Assembly: GCF_026262505.1 (NCBI RefSeq)
Contig: NC_067208.1
Location: 1,488,001 to 1,552,000 of the forward strand
Reading direction: 5' to 3'
From: Trichomonas vaginalis G3
Taxonomy: Eukaryota > Parabasalia > Trichomonadida > Trichomonadidae
DNA length: 64,000 bases
Below are positions 39,670 through 49,184 of the stretch, piece by piece. Position numbers and translations under genes: made by a program. The notes beneath the pieces were generated by a model. That model ran no database searches and was not told the DNA's origin. It saw only the letters and a list, made by a program, of their open reading frames with translations. Position 1 is the stretch's first letter. Each line of letters begins with the position of its first letter.

Positions 39670-40197
39670 ATGGTAGCTTGGGCAGCTTTAGGCGCAATGG
39701 GAACAAAAGCATTAGCATTTGGAGCAAAAGCACTTGGAGCTTATGACGCAGTAAATAAAATGAGTGGAGGAAGAGTTTCAAAGACATTAGATGCAAATAA
39801 AGGAAAGATTGGAGGCTGGGTTGCAAAGAAGTTAAGATTAAATAAAATAGGGCTCATAAATAAAGCATCCAATTTGGTTGCGACTGAGTCAGAAAATGCT
39901 TTAGGAAAGGATGATGAGTTTGCAAAACACGCAAAAGACTTTAATGACCAGATGAAAGGTGAAACAATGCATTTAAATAGAGTCGATGGAACTAAAGAAA
40001 ATGTTTCTTCTCCACCAGTAGTTCTTCCGTATGGTCCCTATGGAATGTATGGAAACCCTTACGAAAGACCATTTGACCCATTGACTGGTGGAAGTAACTG
40101 GTATCATTACGGACGAAGAAGAAAGACAGTCAAGTTGGAGACAGACGTGAAGAAAGCAACTAAAAAGAAACCAAGGAAGAGAGTTATAAAGCAATGA
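39670..40197 (+). CDS. 175-residue amphipathic virion-type protein (B)
   Basis: Glycine/alanine-rich amphipathic start (MVAWAALGAMGTKALAFGAKALGAYDAV), basic middle (KKLRLNKIGLINKA) and a strongly basic end (KKATKKKPRKRVIKQ). This is the design of adenovirus pVI-like and Polinton PX-type minor virion proteins, and of A's proteins at 55624-56025 and 59539-59781. Assignment by composition only. The stop codon lies in the right terminal repeat. Confidence 0.55.
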   Translation: MVAWAALGAMGTKALAFGAKALGAYDAVNKMSGGRVSKTLDANKGKIGGWVAKKLRLNKIGLINKASNLVATESENALGKDDEFAKHAKDFNDQMKGETMHLNRVDGTKENVSSPPVVLPYGPYGMYGNPYERPFDPLTGGSNWYHYGRRRKTVKLETDVKKATKKKPRKRVIKQ

Positions 40198-41099
40198 ATT
40201 CAACAGACCCAAAGGGTCAGAGCCGCAAAGCGGCTAGGTTAGAAATGAGGTTAGAAATGAGGTTAGATCTAACCACTTCACCTAAATATATTTTTTCACC
40301 TCTGACAACGTTTATTTTTCATTAGTGAGTTCGTTAGTGAAGTCGTTAGTGGTTGGCGGTTTTGTAAATATTTAAGGTTAAGTTAGTGTTGTCGTTTGTG
40401 TTATAAAGCAATGAATTCAAGTGGGTGAAAAACCAGGTGAAAAAAGAGGTGAGATTTCACCACTTCACCTAAATTTATTTTTGTGCTATGTTTTCATACG
40501 CGTGAAGGTAGTAATATCATTTATTTTTAAGTTTATTTTTTATTTTATTTTTATGTAAATGACGAAAACTATTGAGATAACAAACTACAACGGTCATGAG
40601 TTCAAGAATTTGTTCTTCGTTCCTCGTGAAAATACATTCTATCAGATACGAGGGAGAAAGGGTAAAGTTAGTTTGAGCGTTTACGACAACAAACATAATG
40701 GGAGATATATAAAAGCAATAGATACAAACGGTAAGCGTGTTTCATTAGCTTTGTCAAAACTTACATACATTTATTTTGACAGTGATTTTGACTCTGACGA
40801 TTGGAGTGACAGCAGCGATACTGAAGAATATGAACTATTGTGTGAAGCACAGCAATGGGAAGCGCTGCAATACTTTTGTAAATGAGAACATTAGTGGGAA
40901 CGTTAGTGAAAACGTTTATTTTTCATTAGTGAAGTCGTTAGCGAAAATGTTACTGAAGTCGTTAGTGAAGTCATTAGTGAAGTCATTAGTGAAGTCATTA
41001 GTGAAGTCATTTATGTGTCAGACGGTTTTGTAAATATTTAAGGTTAAGTTGGGTAAGGTGGAACGCAGTGCCACAGTACCCAAGTTAACCATACTAACT
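40173..41099. repeat. Right terminal inverted repeat of B
   Basis: Inverted copy of 18201-19127. At least one base differs (near 40501). Contains the double hairpin 40206-40235, the TA-type palindrome 40236-40283, the GA-type palindrome 40422-40470 and the 12-base tandem repeat 40924-41011. Confidence 0.95.
40559..40885 (+). CDS. Terminal-repeat protein, 108 residues (right copy)
   Basis: The same protein as 18415-18741, because the gene lies inside the inverted repeats. Two intact identical copies per element. Confidence 0.7.
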   Translation: MTKTIEITNYNGHEFKNLFFVPRENTFYQIRGRKGKVSLSVYDNKHNGRYIKAIDTNGKRVSLALSKLTYIYFDSDFDSDDWSDSSDTEEYELLCEAQQWEALQYFCK

Positions 41100-41104
41100 A
41101 GAGA
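41100..41104. repeat. Target-site duplication of B, right
   Basis: AGAGA after B's terminal CT; partner of 18196-18200. Confidence 0.9.
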
Positions 41105-43226
41105 AGCACCTGCACCAGGACTACCTAAAACATTTACATCGTCACATGGACACAGACACAGGCATGCACCAAAACCAACACAACAACCAACAGTTCAAAA
41201 TCCAGCACCACAACAACAACCAGAGCAAGGACAACAACCAACAGTTCAAAATCCAGCACCACAACAACAACCAACAGTTCAAAATCCAGCACCACAACAA
41301 CAACCAACAGAGCAAGGACATAAAAGAAGTAGAGAACAAGGAAACCAAGAATTCTTAAAAATGCTGAAGGAAGAGTGTGGTTTCCCAGATACTGTTGACT
41401 TTAGTGACAGATATAAAGAAGCTATTAGAAAGTTCAAGGATGGAAATACTGACCCGAACCTATTTAGCTTTATGACTCAGCACCAAATGGGATATAATTT
41501 CAAACCTGGAAAATACAAGCTCGCTAAGAGATATGATTTAATAGCATATCATCCAAATGACATGAACGAATTTACTCCGAGATATTTGATGTCAGAGCTA
41601 AATGACAATTCAACTTTCGTCATGAAACGCGTAAAAAATAGAGACGGAACGAAAGAACAAAGGCTTATGAATGCGGATGACGTAGATAGGGAAATTGTTG
41701 AAAACGGTCTCGGAATATATGAAATGCCAGCAGATGAGGTACAAGAAACTCAACAGGAAGAAGTTCAGATACAACCAGACATGGAAGAAATAGTTCAGCA
41801 ACAACAGCTAGAAGAGCCTGAAGGAAACGAACAAGTCCCTCCTTTGGAAACTAACCTCACAGAACTAGATGAAGATTTGGAACAGCCGAAAAATCTTGAC
41901 CTTCAACAAGAGTATGCGGAGAATATGGAATCTTTCCAAGAGTCTAAAAAAAATTCGGCTGACATGGTAGAAGAATATCGAAAAATGTTCGCCGACATAC
42001 AAAAGACTCCAACATCAGATGAAAATATTCAGCATAGAATGGAAGTACTGAAAGAAAATGTACACAAATACAACAACCCTTTTTACTTACGAGCATATAA
42101 CGTTCAATCTTCGGATGAACTCGGTGAAAATAAAAGGTTAAATTTCAAGAAAACATATAGAAATGAAACATTGTTTAAAGTTCATTCAGAACCTAACCAA
42201 GATGGAAACAAACCTACTTTTGTTTCTGCAGACTATGGAACTACAATGAGATGGGGTCATAAAGCTAATCCTGATAGGTGGTTCATAAACTTACAACCAC
42301 AATTCCAAGAAGTTGTAGACGCAATGGAAGTGAATGGTGAACCAGATATAGCTGGTATTTTCAGCGCGGCTTTAATGCCATTGAAAGATATGAAAGATGC
42401 AGATATTTTGAACCAGTATGAAATGAACATGGCTGATGGAAATATAACACCTGACGTTCTAGAACATTTATCTCAAAGAACTACACAGAACCATAGAGAT
42501 GGTATATTTGGTGAAGAGTTTAGAAAGAAAGTTAGGGAGACAGAAGGAAGAGAACCTATTGTACATGACCTTGCAAACGAAAGTTTGCAAAATGTCATAA
42601 AAACTTACTTTGCAGACAATGAACCGAGAAGGGATGAATATTTAAGAAAACTCAAATGGACAGTACCAAATGAAATGTTAGTATTGAAAAACATGTTCCT
42701 TGACAAAATAAAACCAACTACAGAAATAAATGACGCAAGACTGAAACGTTGGGTAAAAGCTTTCCCATTCACAAAAGATATTATTGGTAACATGGAAAGA
42801 AAACCAGAATGGCTACAAAAACATATATTTGGAAACGAGCTTATTCCATATGGACAAGCTCTGTTTGAAGAGCTTGAACCTGAAACTCAGGAAAGAGTCA
42901 TACAAACAATACGCGAAGACTCAAATACAAACTATGACAAACTCTTTCTAGGATATAGGTTACCTGAGATGGGCGACCAGAGCCCAAAGGCAAAAAGGAC
43001 ATGGGAAATTTACAACATACTAGGTGAACATGAGGCAAAGATGCAACAACTTGAAGCAGAGGGCAAGTTACCAAAAGCGACACCAAAGAAGAAGAGAAGA
43101 GTAGAACAAAGTGAAAGTAGTGAAGAACAAAGTGAAAGTAGTGGCAATGAAGGAAAAAGAAGAGTTAAAAACTCAGTCAGGAAGAAAGTAAAGCTTGGTC
43201 CACGTGGGTTCTATTATGACATATAA
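41105..43226 (+). pseudogene. Large coiled-coil structural protein of A, 3' part
   Basis: Rest of A's leading gene, on the far side of B. Begins with a histidine/proline/glutamine linker; repeats of QQPTVQNPAPQQQ lie at about 41185-41320, in a different number and order from C. A long acidic/amphipathic helical region (about 41400-43050) is followed by a basic nuclear-signal-like end (TPKKKRR, GKRRVKNSVRKKVKLGPRGFYY). The capsid-type gene follows after 32 bases. Confidence 0.8.
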
Positions 43227-43258
43227 ATCCAACTATTCTATATTTTTACCCATATGAA

Positions 43259-44866
43259 ATGTACGCCGCTCAGAATATAACGCCAACAGTTTTGGATGCC
43301 ATGAATGGAAATGTTTCCGAATGGTATAACGAATGCGACAATGCCATTAGAAGGTCAGAAATAGTTCCTGGAACTTACGAATATACAACTGCTGTTTCTT
43401 ATGGAAACGTAGGTGAGTTTGGAGAAGGTTCTTCAACAACAGTAGATATTGCTTGCGACAGGTTTCATATAATTTCTATTGACAACTCATTCTTATACGT
43501 GGAACAAGACATTGAAATAAAACCTTCTGCCAAGTTGTCTGACAAGAAAGGTTGCAATGGAATTTTCTATGTCGGATACCAATATGCTCCAGAAGTTTTT
43601 ATGGGATATAAGATATATTCTAACTCTGACTTAGTTCAAACAGTAACATGGGCAAACTATGAATGGTTCGCTTTGAGAAACTCAGTACAACCACAAGCTA
43701 GAGAACAAACAGACCAGTATGCAACTATTGAAAAAATAAGAAGACTTGACCCTAACGTTCCAGGAGTTTATGTTGACCTTTCTGGTTCAGATGGAAATGC
43801 TGTCACTAAAGTAAAACTGAAACTTAGAGTTCCTTTGTCATCTTTCCTCATCTTCAGGTTTTTAAGATACTTGCCAAACTGGGCAGGAAAAATTTCTATC
43901 GAACTTACTCCAAGCAAAAATAACTTAGTCATTGCACCAACACAAGACCCATTCACTCTTACTGTAGCTGGAACTGGTGGAGCCAAGTTCTGTGACTTTT
44001 GCAAAGATAAGGTTGACTTAGACTTTGGTTTCTCAAACCTCAACACTGAAGTAAAGTATTATTTCAATGCTGCTGGAACTGCTTGGGACCCAGTTAGGTT
44101 CACATGCGAAAAATTTGAATGCAAGAGAATAGAAAGCAGACTTGCAGTCTATATGTTGGACCCAGATATTTCAAATGCTTTAGCTGCCAAATATATTGCA
44201 GTTCCACTTATGTTCCCTATACACCAAATATCTGTCAAAGACTTTGCAGGTGAAGTTGGAAACCAAAATCCAGGAACCGCAGGTGCAAGAACAGATATTG
44301 CTTTAACAACTGCAATGAAACACGCAGATACTATGTTTGTACTGTTCAGACGAACTATAAATGACTATTCTTGTTTCTACAACCCTGGTATTAAATATCA
44401 TATAAACATAGATGGCAAATATTATCCAAGAGAAGAATATTCTACAGTTGAGGATATGAGGTCATACAACTTGACATTAGATGCTATGAACTTTAACAAC
44501 AACTTCACAACAACCATTAACCCTGAAATGCAAAGTTCTATTATGCCATATGTGAAAGTATGGACTCATACAGGAGGTCAAAAAACTCAATATACAAATG
44601 GAGACCGTTCAAACTTTTGGCTTGGCATTCCATTTGCTGACTCAGAAGACTTTATGGGTGGTATTTCAACTGTTGGTACTGTACAAATACAATATACTGG
44701 TGACAGAGACGGTCCATATGAACTGAGAGCAAAGAAGTTTACAAAACCAATAGCACTTTTCACGGAAGATGCTCTTTTGAAGATTCGTTCGATGAAACCT
44801 GCTGGGGCTCCTCAGATTGGCATAACGACAGCTTCCATCGAGCAGATTTTGGCAGCAGGTCAGTAA
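43259..44866 (+). CDS. Capsid-type (double jelly-roll) major protein of A
   Basis: 535 residues, beta-rich, with LKLRVPLSSFLIFRFLRYLPNWAGKISIEL (about residues 189-218) matching the equivalent block in B's protein. C's copy is nearly the same outside two loops. Leader ATATTTTTACCCATATGAA resembles other virion-type leaders. The gene end overlaps the opposite-strand 139-residue gene by 107 bases. Confidence 0.7.
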   Translation: MYAAQNITPTVLDAMNGNVSEWYNECDNAIRRSEIVPGTYEYTTAVSYGNVGEFGEGSSTTVDIACDRFHIISIDNSFLYVEQDIEIKPSAKLSDKKGCNGIFYVGYQYAPEVFMGYKIYSNSDLVQTVTWANYEWFALRNSVQPQAREQTDQYATIEKIRRLDPNVPGVYVDLSGSDGNAVTKVKLKLRVPLSSFLIFRFLRYLPNWAGKISIELTPSKNNLVIAPTQDPFTLTVAGTGGAKFCDFCKDKVDLDFGFSNLNTEVKYYFNAAGTAWDPVRFTCEKFECKRIESRLAVYMLDPDISNALAAKYIAVPLMFPIHQISVKDFAGEVGNQNPGTAGARTDIALTTAMKHADTMFVLFRRTINDYSCFYNPGIKYHINIDGKYYPREEYSTVEDMRSYNLTLDAMNFNNNFTTTINPEMQSSIMPYVKVWTHTGGQKTQYTNGDRSNFWLGIPFADSEDFMGGISTVGTVQIQYTGDRDGPYELRAKKFTKPIALFTEDALLKIRSMKPAGAPQIGITTASIEQILAAGQ

Positions 44867-45179
44867 GTTGTTCTTGAACTGACTTCTCTCCATCGTAAAT
44901 AGTTATGACACCTGTTTTGACATAAAATTGTATTATAAACTTACCTTTAGAAATATCTGTAAGTTTTGTTGTTATATTTTTGTCAACGTCAAGAACTTTC
45001 ACCATTTCAGTTATACCAACTTTCTTTGCTTTATGAAAATATTTAGGTTCAGCAAAGACTGCTATTCTATAACATTTTCCATTGTTTGTGTAAAGAACTA
45101 TTCTGTCAATGTATTTGTATTGTTTGTGAGTATAAACCTTGTTTTGCTTCAATTCGAAGAGATACTCAAATACGTCCAT
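44760..45179 (-). CDS. 139-residue protein, antisense overlap with capsid gene end
   Basis: Starts MDVFEYLFELKQNKVYTHKQYKYIDRIV; compact beta-rich first 85 residues. The last 35 residues are antisense to the capsid-type gene and look unconstrained, so only the first 100 or so may be a domain. Conserved in position in C. Function unknown. Confidence 0.6.
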   Translation of the reverse strand: MDVFEYLFELKQNKVYTHKQYKYIDRIVLYTNNGKCYRIAVFAEPKYFHKAKKVGITEMVKVLDVDKNITTKLTDISKGKFIIQFYVKTGVITIYDGEKSVQEQLTDLLPKSARWKLSLCQSEEPQQVSSNESSKEHLP

Positions 45180-45197
45180 CTTTTTATTCTAAGTAAA

Positions 45198-45779
45198 ATG
45201 TCATTTCCGAAAAATAGAAGCGTAAGTGTTTCAAAAGGTTTAATGGCGGTGGCAGATGTGAAGTTAAATTCACCAACTCAAACAAACAGTCAAAATGTTG
45301 TTGTCAATGTCAAAGAAAGAGATGTTGAAGTGGGGAAACCATACGAAGACGAAGATGGTATAACAATAGTTCCTGTAAAAGAACAACCAACATATCCTGA
45401 AGTTAGCAGAGACTTAAGTTCTGTTGCAGATATTCGAAATGACTACATGCAACTGAAAGACAAACTTAAAACTCAGGAGAAGATTTGTCAAGCTTTAGGT
45501 ATAATGTTAAACTTGGTCGAACACAACCCTGTAAAAGTGAACTCATATGTCATCGCACCTCATGAAGTTTTGAAAGAACTATTGAAACTTTTGACAGAGG
45601 CAGACGATATAAACATCAAAGAAATAGAACCCGACGTTAGTTGCTGTGGTGTTTCATATAATGTCATTGACAAGATATACGTTATGAAAGGAGGTGAAAC
45701 GTTGAACTTAAAATATAGTTTCCCAGACGTTATAAAAATATTTGACGACCACAACATTTCATTAAAATTTATTTGCTAA
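45198..45779 (+). CDS. 193-residue CCG-motif protein of A
   Basis: Start at MSFPKNRSVSV, 19 bases from the divergent gene and with TTTTTATTCTAAGTAAA before it. Helical middle, then EPDVSCCG...VMKGGETLNLKYSF matching B's 204-residue protein. Followed after four bases by the candidate minor capsid gene. Confidence 0.7.
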   Translation: MSFPKNRSVSVSKGLMAVADVKLNSPTQTNSQNVVVNVKERDVEVGKPYEDEDGITIVPVKEQPTYPEVSRDLSSVADIRNDYMQLKDKLKTQEKICQALGIMLNLVEHNPVKVNSYVIAPHEVLKELLKLLTEADDINIKEIEPDVSCCGVSYNVIDKIYVMKGGETLNLKYSFPDVIKIFDDHNISLKFIC

Positions 45780-45783
45780 GTAA

Positions 45784-46590
45784 ATGGCAGAAGACATAAT
45801 GGTTTATACTATTACGACTAAAAACCCTGAGTCATATAATTCTATAACAACAAACTTACAAAGTCCTCAAGGACGATATTGTAAACTAACCTTAAACACA
45901 ATGACGACTAAAGCTTGTTTTGCTCTTTTGACACCAGAAGATTTTATTGTTGTGAATGGTAAAAAATACTCCTTTGAAGATACTTACTCAGATATACCAC
46001 CAACAGGTTTTGTTGACTTATTTAATACTTTAAGGACGGGTGTAACATGTGCTGCAACTAGAGCAGGTTTCATTATGTTTGGATGTCCGACTGAGTTTAC
46101 TATAAACAATATGAGCTATAATACAAAACTTATATCTGGTTTTTACTACCAACAGTTTCCTATAACAGGAAAAGGTGTCATACAAGGAATGTCTATTCCA
46201 TTGACATTAAGCACACCAATCTTATATATTGTTTCAAACTTAGGTTCAAAGTGTTATTCGAATGTCGACAGAAACTATTATGACCAAAAGATACTTATGC
46301 GTATAAACAACACATTCTCTGCTGGTTTGCCTATTGTTCATTCGAATGCAGAGTTTTCAGCTTTAGTAAACTCAAACACTTTAGCAAACATAAACTTAAC
46401 CTTAGTTGACGCAAACTTTGTTCCTGTAAAACTTTTATGTCCTATGTATTTGTCAATGACGGCAGAAAGTTTCGAATTGGAAGATGCAACTGGTGAAAGT
46501 ATTGTATTACAAGAACAACTTCAACAACAAATAGCTCAAGAACAACAAATGCAACAAATGGAACAAATGCAACAAATAGCTCAAGAATAA
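45784..46590 (+). CDS. Candidate penton / minor capsid protein of A
   Basis: 268 residues, beta-rich to about residue 225 with a LVDANFVPVKLLCP block shared with B's candidate penton, then a tail of repeated QQM/QQIAQE. Fits a single jelly-roll minor capsid protein by size and neighbourhood only. Repeat number in the tail differs from C. Confidence 0.5.
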   Translation: MAEDIMVYTITTKNPESYNSITTNLQSPQGRYCKLTLNTMTTKACFALLTPEDFIVVNGKKYSFEDTYSDIPPTGFVDLFNTLRTGVTCAATRAGFIMFGCPTEFTINNMSYNTKLISGFYYQQFPITGKGVIQGMSIPLTLSTPILYIVSNLGSKCYSNVDRNYYDQKILMRINNTFSAGLPIVHSNAEFSALVNSNTLANINLTLVDANFVPVKLLCPMYLSMTAESFELEDATGESIVLQEQLQQQIAQEQQMQQMEQMQQIAQE

Positions 46591-46619
46591 AAAAAAATAT
46601 TTTTTTTATTTTTATAAAA

Positions 46620-46841
46620 ATGTACAGAATAGATGTTTCAGATTTTTATGACTTCCAAGCCTTCAGAAATATGTGTCCATTTCGAGACTATAACAAAGCA
46701 GTCGAGAATTTGAAACGTTTAGTCATTTATGTCGACTCTGCCCCAGAATGTTATGTTATGAAAGAATGGGATGTTGTCTTTAACAAACCAAGAGCAACAA
46801 TATTTCAGAACAAGAATGTAGACAGAAACTTAAGAAAATAA
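46620..46841 (+). CDS. Short frame upstream of the SF3 helicase
   Basis: About 73 residues, MYRIDVSDFYDFQAFRN..., with an AT-rich leader directly before it. It belongs to the helicase region; C has the same segment at the start of its helicase region (7868 downward). Confidence 0.6.
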   Translation: MYRIDVSDFYDFQAFRNMCPFRDYNKAVENLKRLVIYVDSAPECYVMKEWDVVFNKPRATIFQNKNVDRNLRK

Positions 46842-46858
46842 AAGTTGTACAAGTTGGC

Positions 46859-47854
46859 ATGAAGATGTTAGATGCTTGGGATATCTTATTGTCAAAGTTA
46901 GAAGATTTTTCAGTTCGAGGTATAAAGTTCTATACACCTTCTCCAAACTTCTATTCTATCTTCACTGGATATAAATACGAACAAGTAGAATGGAAAGAAA
47001 ATATTATAGAAGCTTGGTTAGACCATGTCAAAGAAATTATATGCAATGGAAACGAAAGAGTCTATGAGTATATCTTATGTTGGTTTGCAAACATCTTACA
47101 ACATCCAAGTGCTAAAAATGAAACTGCTCTCATTATAATTGGAAAACAAGGAACAGGTAAGAACACATTCTTTACAGATATTTTGTGCAAACTGTTAGAA
47201 GGTTATTCGAACCCGAATATGACAAACTTAGAAAACATCTGCGGTAAATTTAACTCTTCAATAGAGAATATGAAACTTATAGTTTGCAATGAACTTCAAA
47301 GTATAGATACAACAAAAGTTTTGAACTCAGATGCTTTGAAGAGTCTTATAACAGACAAAGTTGGAGTTGTTGAAAGAAAGTATAAAGACCAAAGAGTTTG
47401 TGAAAATGTTGCAAACTTCATTATGGTTTCAAACAATGTTGTTCCGATGAAGTTAGAAAGTTCTGACAGAAGATATGTAGTTGTCAGAACGTCAGATTCT
47501 CATATGCAAGATACAGAATATTTTGACGACTTAGCAGAAACTTTGACACCTAACTTTTACAACCACTTGTTCTCATATTTCATGACATTAGATATTTCTA
47601 AGTTCAATCCAAGACAAATTCCACATACCGAAGAGAGACAAACATTGTTAGAAGCAAACAAGAGTGTATATGAACTGTTTATAGATGAGACTAACTTTGA
47701 GTGTTTAGATGAAAGGTCATTGTACGACTCGTATAAACAATATTGTCAAGAATATGGTTATATGGCAGCTTCTAAACGTACATTCTTGGCAAATGTCAAA
47801 AATCTTTTAGATGTTCAGAATGGTGTATATACAAAGAAAAATTTTTCTGAGTAA
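46859..47854 (+). CDS. SF3 / D5-like helicase
   Basis: 331 residues. Walker A GKQGTGKNT (95-103), Walker B-like MKLIVCNEL (138-146), motif C NFIMVSNN (186-193), arginine-finger region SSDRRYVVV (about 201) and a winged-helix-like C-terminus (ERSLYDSYKQYC...YTKK). This is the superfamily 3 layout of poxvirus D5-type and virophage helicases, which unwind DNA at replication forks. No polymerase gene accompanies it in A. Confidence 0.9.
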   Translation: MKMLDAWDILLSKLEDFSVRGIKFYTPSPNFYSIFTGYKYEQVEWKENIIEAWLDHVKEIICNGNERVYEYILCWFANILQHPSAKNETALIIIGKQGTGKNTFFTDILCKLLEGYSNPNMTNLENICGKFNSSIENMKLIVCNELQSIDTTKVLNSDALKSLITDKVGVVERKYKDQRVCENVANFIMVSNNVVPMKLESSDRRYVVVRTSDSHMQDTEYFDDLAETLTPNFYNHLFSYFMTLDISKFNPRQIPHTEERQTLLEANKSVYELFIDETNFECLDERSLYDSYKQYCQEYGYMAASKRTFLANVKNLLDVQNGVYTKKNFSE

Positions 47855-47890
47855 ATTTTAAAAAAAATATTTTTTTATTCTGAAGAAAAG

Positions 47891-48211
47891 ATGACAGAAA
47901 AATTAACTTTTTACATAGCGCCAAACCCTTCTTGCCCACATCTTTTTAAGCCACAATATATAGACATAGAACTAAATAGAGAAAGCGAAATTCTACAAAC
48001 AGAAGAAACATATAGAGACCTAGATAACGAAAATGGATATGCGCTATTCTGGTTAGATTGTCCTTATGAAATGTATGAAAAAAAGGCTTTATATGAAGAA
48101 TATAGAAAATATTGTCATGAAAACGATATAAGACCAAGCTCTAGAGAAAAATTCTATGCTGGTATAAAACATCTTTTCGAAGTTCAGAATGGCAAATATA
48201 GAAAGAAATAA
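47891..48211 (+). CDS. 106-residue protein related to the helicase C-terminus (A copy)
   Basis: Nearly the same as B's 27495-27815. Residues 60-106 match the C-terminal domain of the helicase directly upstream, so it may be a duplicated winged-helix domain. The leader TTTTTTATTCTGAAGAAAAG is a variant of the replication-gene block. Confidence 0.75.
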   Translation: MTEKLTFYIAPNPSCPHLFKPQYIDIELNRESEILQTEETYRDLDNENGYALFWLDCPYEMYEKKALYEEYRKYCHENDIRPSSREKFYAGIKHLFEVQNGKYRKK

Positions 48212-48237
48212 TTTTTCTGAGTAAATTTTAAAAAAAT

Positions 48238-48259
48238 ATTTTTTTATCCGATAGAAAAG
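48238..48259 (+). promoter_or_regulatory. Candidate replication-gene promoter
   Basis: TTTTTTTATCCGATAGAAAAG block ending at the start codon; the 16-base core TTATCCGATAGAAAAG is the same as before 27815 in B. Confidence 0.55.
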
Positions 48260-48679
48260 ATGACAAAATTCATCTCAGTAAATAAGTACATGACAGAAGT
48301 CAAAGATAAGTTAGCTCCATTCACATATTTGAATGTTTACTTCTACCATTTTGAAAAGTCTACATTCAGCAAAGTTTGGAACATCGAACCAGTTAAGTTT
48401 GCTATTGTGACTAAAAATGGTGCGAAATTTGAAGACTTAGACATAGAAGGTTTGTTAACAGTCAAAGAAAATTTTGACAGAAGGTTTTCAAACCTTAAAG
48501 AAGGCAAAGCATACAAACTTGTTATACCTTATGAACCAAAGAAGGCAGACGACTATGAATATTATGAGTCTAAAGTTGTAGAAGTTCAAGGTAAATTGGG
48601 TAAAAAGATTTTAGAGTCTAAGCCGGTGTTTGCTCCTAAAGAGGAAGAGAACATTGACATTGACCCAGAAATGTTCTAA
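48260..48679 (+). CDS. 139-residue acidic-tailed protein
   Basis: MTKFISVNKYMTEVKDKL...; small alpha/beta body and acidic end EEENIDIDPEMF like B's 157-residue protein. An SSB-like role is possible given the tail and the helicase next door, but no OB-fold motif can be proved by eye. Convergent with the next gene. Confidence 0.6.
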   Translation: MTKFISVNKYMTEVKDKLAPFTYLNVYFYHFEKSTFSKVWNIEPVKFAIVTKNGAKFEDLDIEGLLTVKENFDRRFSNLKEGKAYKLVIPYEPKKADDYEYYESKVVEVQGKLGKKILESKPVFAPKEEENIDIDPEMF

Positions 48680-48695
48680 AAATAAAATTTTATTT

Positions 48696-49148
48696 TTACA
48701 TGTCATATCTCACCTTCTCTGGAACTGGTTCAGGTTCTTTCTTCTCTTCTTCTACTTTTTTCTCTTTCTTTCCTTTCTTCTTCTTTTCTGGTGGAGTTAT
48801 GTCAAATTTCTCAGAACCATATTTCTGTAAAAGTTCTTTGTCCTTTAATAGCTCTTCTATTCTGTTTTCTATTTCATCTTCAAGAACAGCGCATGTGTCT
48901 TCTTTGCATTCTAAGAAGTTTTGTTGGACTTCATCTCTCCAAGAGGCGTCATCTCTGTCAACAAGTCTGTCATTGACAAATTTTAAGACTTCTCTGCTTA
49001 AGGTTTTATGGTTCTTGTCATATTCCCAGAAACAGAACTTTAGAACAAATTCACCTTTCTTGTTTACACTATGTAAGATTTTATGGTCGACAGATGTTTT
49101 GCTGTCGAAAAGCTTGTCTCGAATATAGATAGCGAAATCGCTAGACAT
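48696..49148 (-). CDS. 150-residue protein with lysine-rich tail
   Basis: The first 65 residues match B's 124-residue protein. The C-terminus is KKKKGKKEKKVEEEKKEPEP, a charged disordered tail. It diverges from the ATPase gene across a 36-base AT-rich spacer. Function unknown. Confidence 0.65.
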   Translation of the reverse strand: MSSDFAIYIRDKLFDSKTSVDHKILHSVNKKGEFVLKFCFWEYDKNHKTLSREVLKFVNDRLVDRDDASWRDEVQQNFLECKEDTCAVLEDEIENRIEELLKDKELLQKYGSEKFDITPPEKKKKGKKEKKVEEEKKEPEPVPEKVRYDM

Positions 49149-49184
49149 TTCCTAAAAGATAAAAATTTTAATTTTTCTAAAAAT

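Larger units (their letters stand above)
18201..41099 (+). mobile_element. B: complete-looking Maverick/Polinton
   Basis: 22,899 bp, beginning AGTTAGTATGG and ending CCATACTAACT, with a 5-bp duplication (AGAGA). AG...CT ends and a 5-6 bp duplication are the established Maverick signature. It encodes PolB, integrase, packaging ATPase, capsid-type protein, candidate penton, collar-ended fibre, two spike-family proteins, two KilA-N proteins and small proteins. The terminal repeats are 927 bp with at least one difference, so insertion is recent. Looks nearly whole, with perhaps one or two breaks in small genes. Inserted in A's structural gene. Confidence 0.95.

Noticed and set aside
18201-41099. 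B as an LTR retroelement
   Set aside because: The long terminal repeats are inverted, not direct, and the interior has PolB, ATPase and capsid-type genes instead of reverse transcriptase.
48700-49128. 142-residue frame antisense to the 150-residue gene
   Set aside because: Composition mirrors the lysine-rich tail on the other strand; the homology to B lies on the minus strand.
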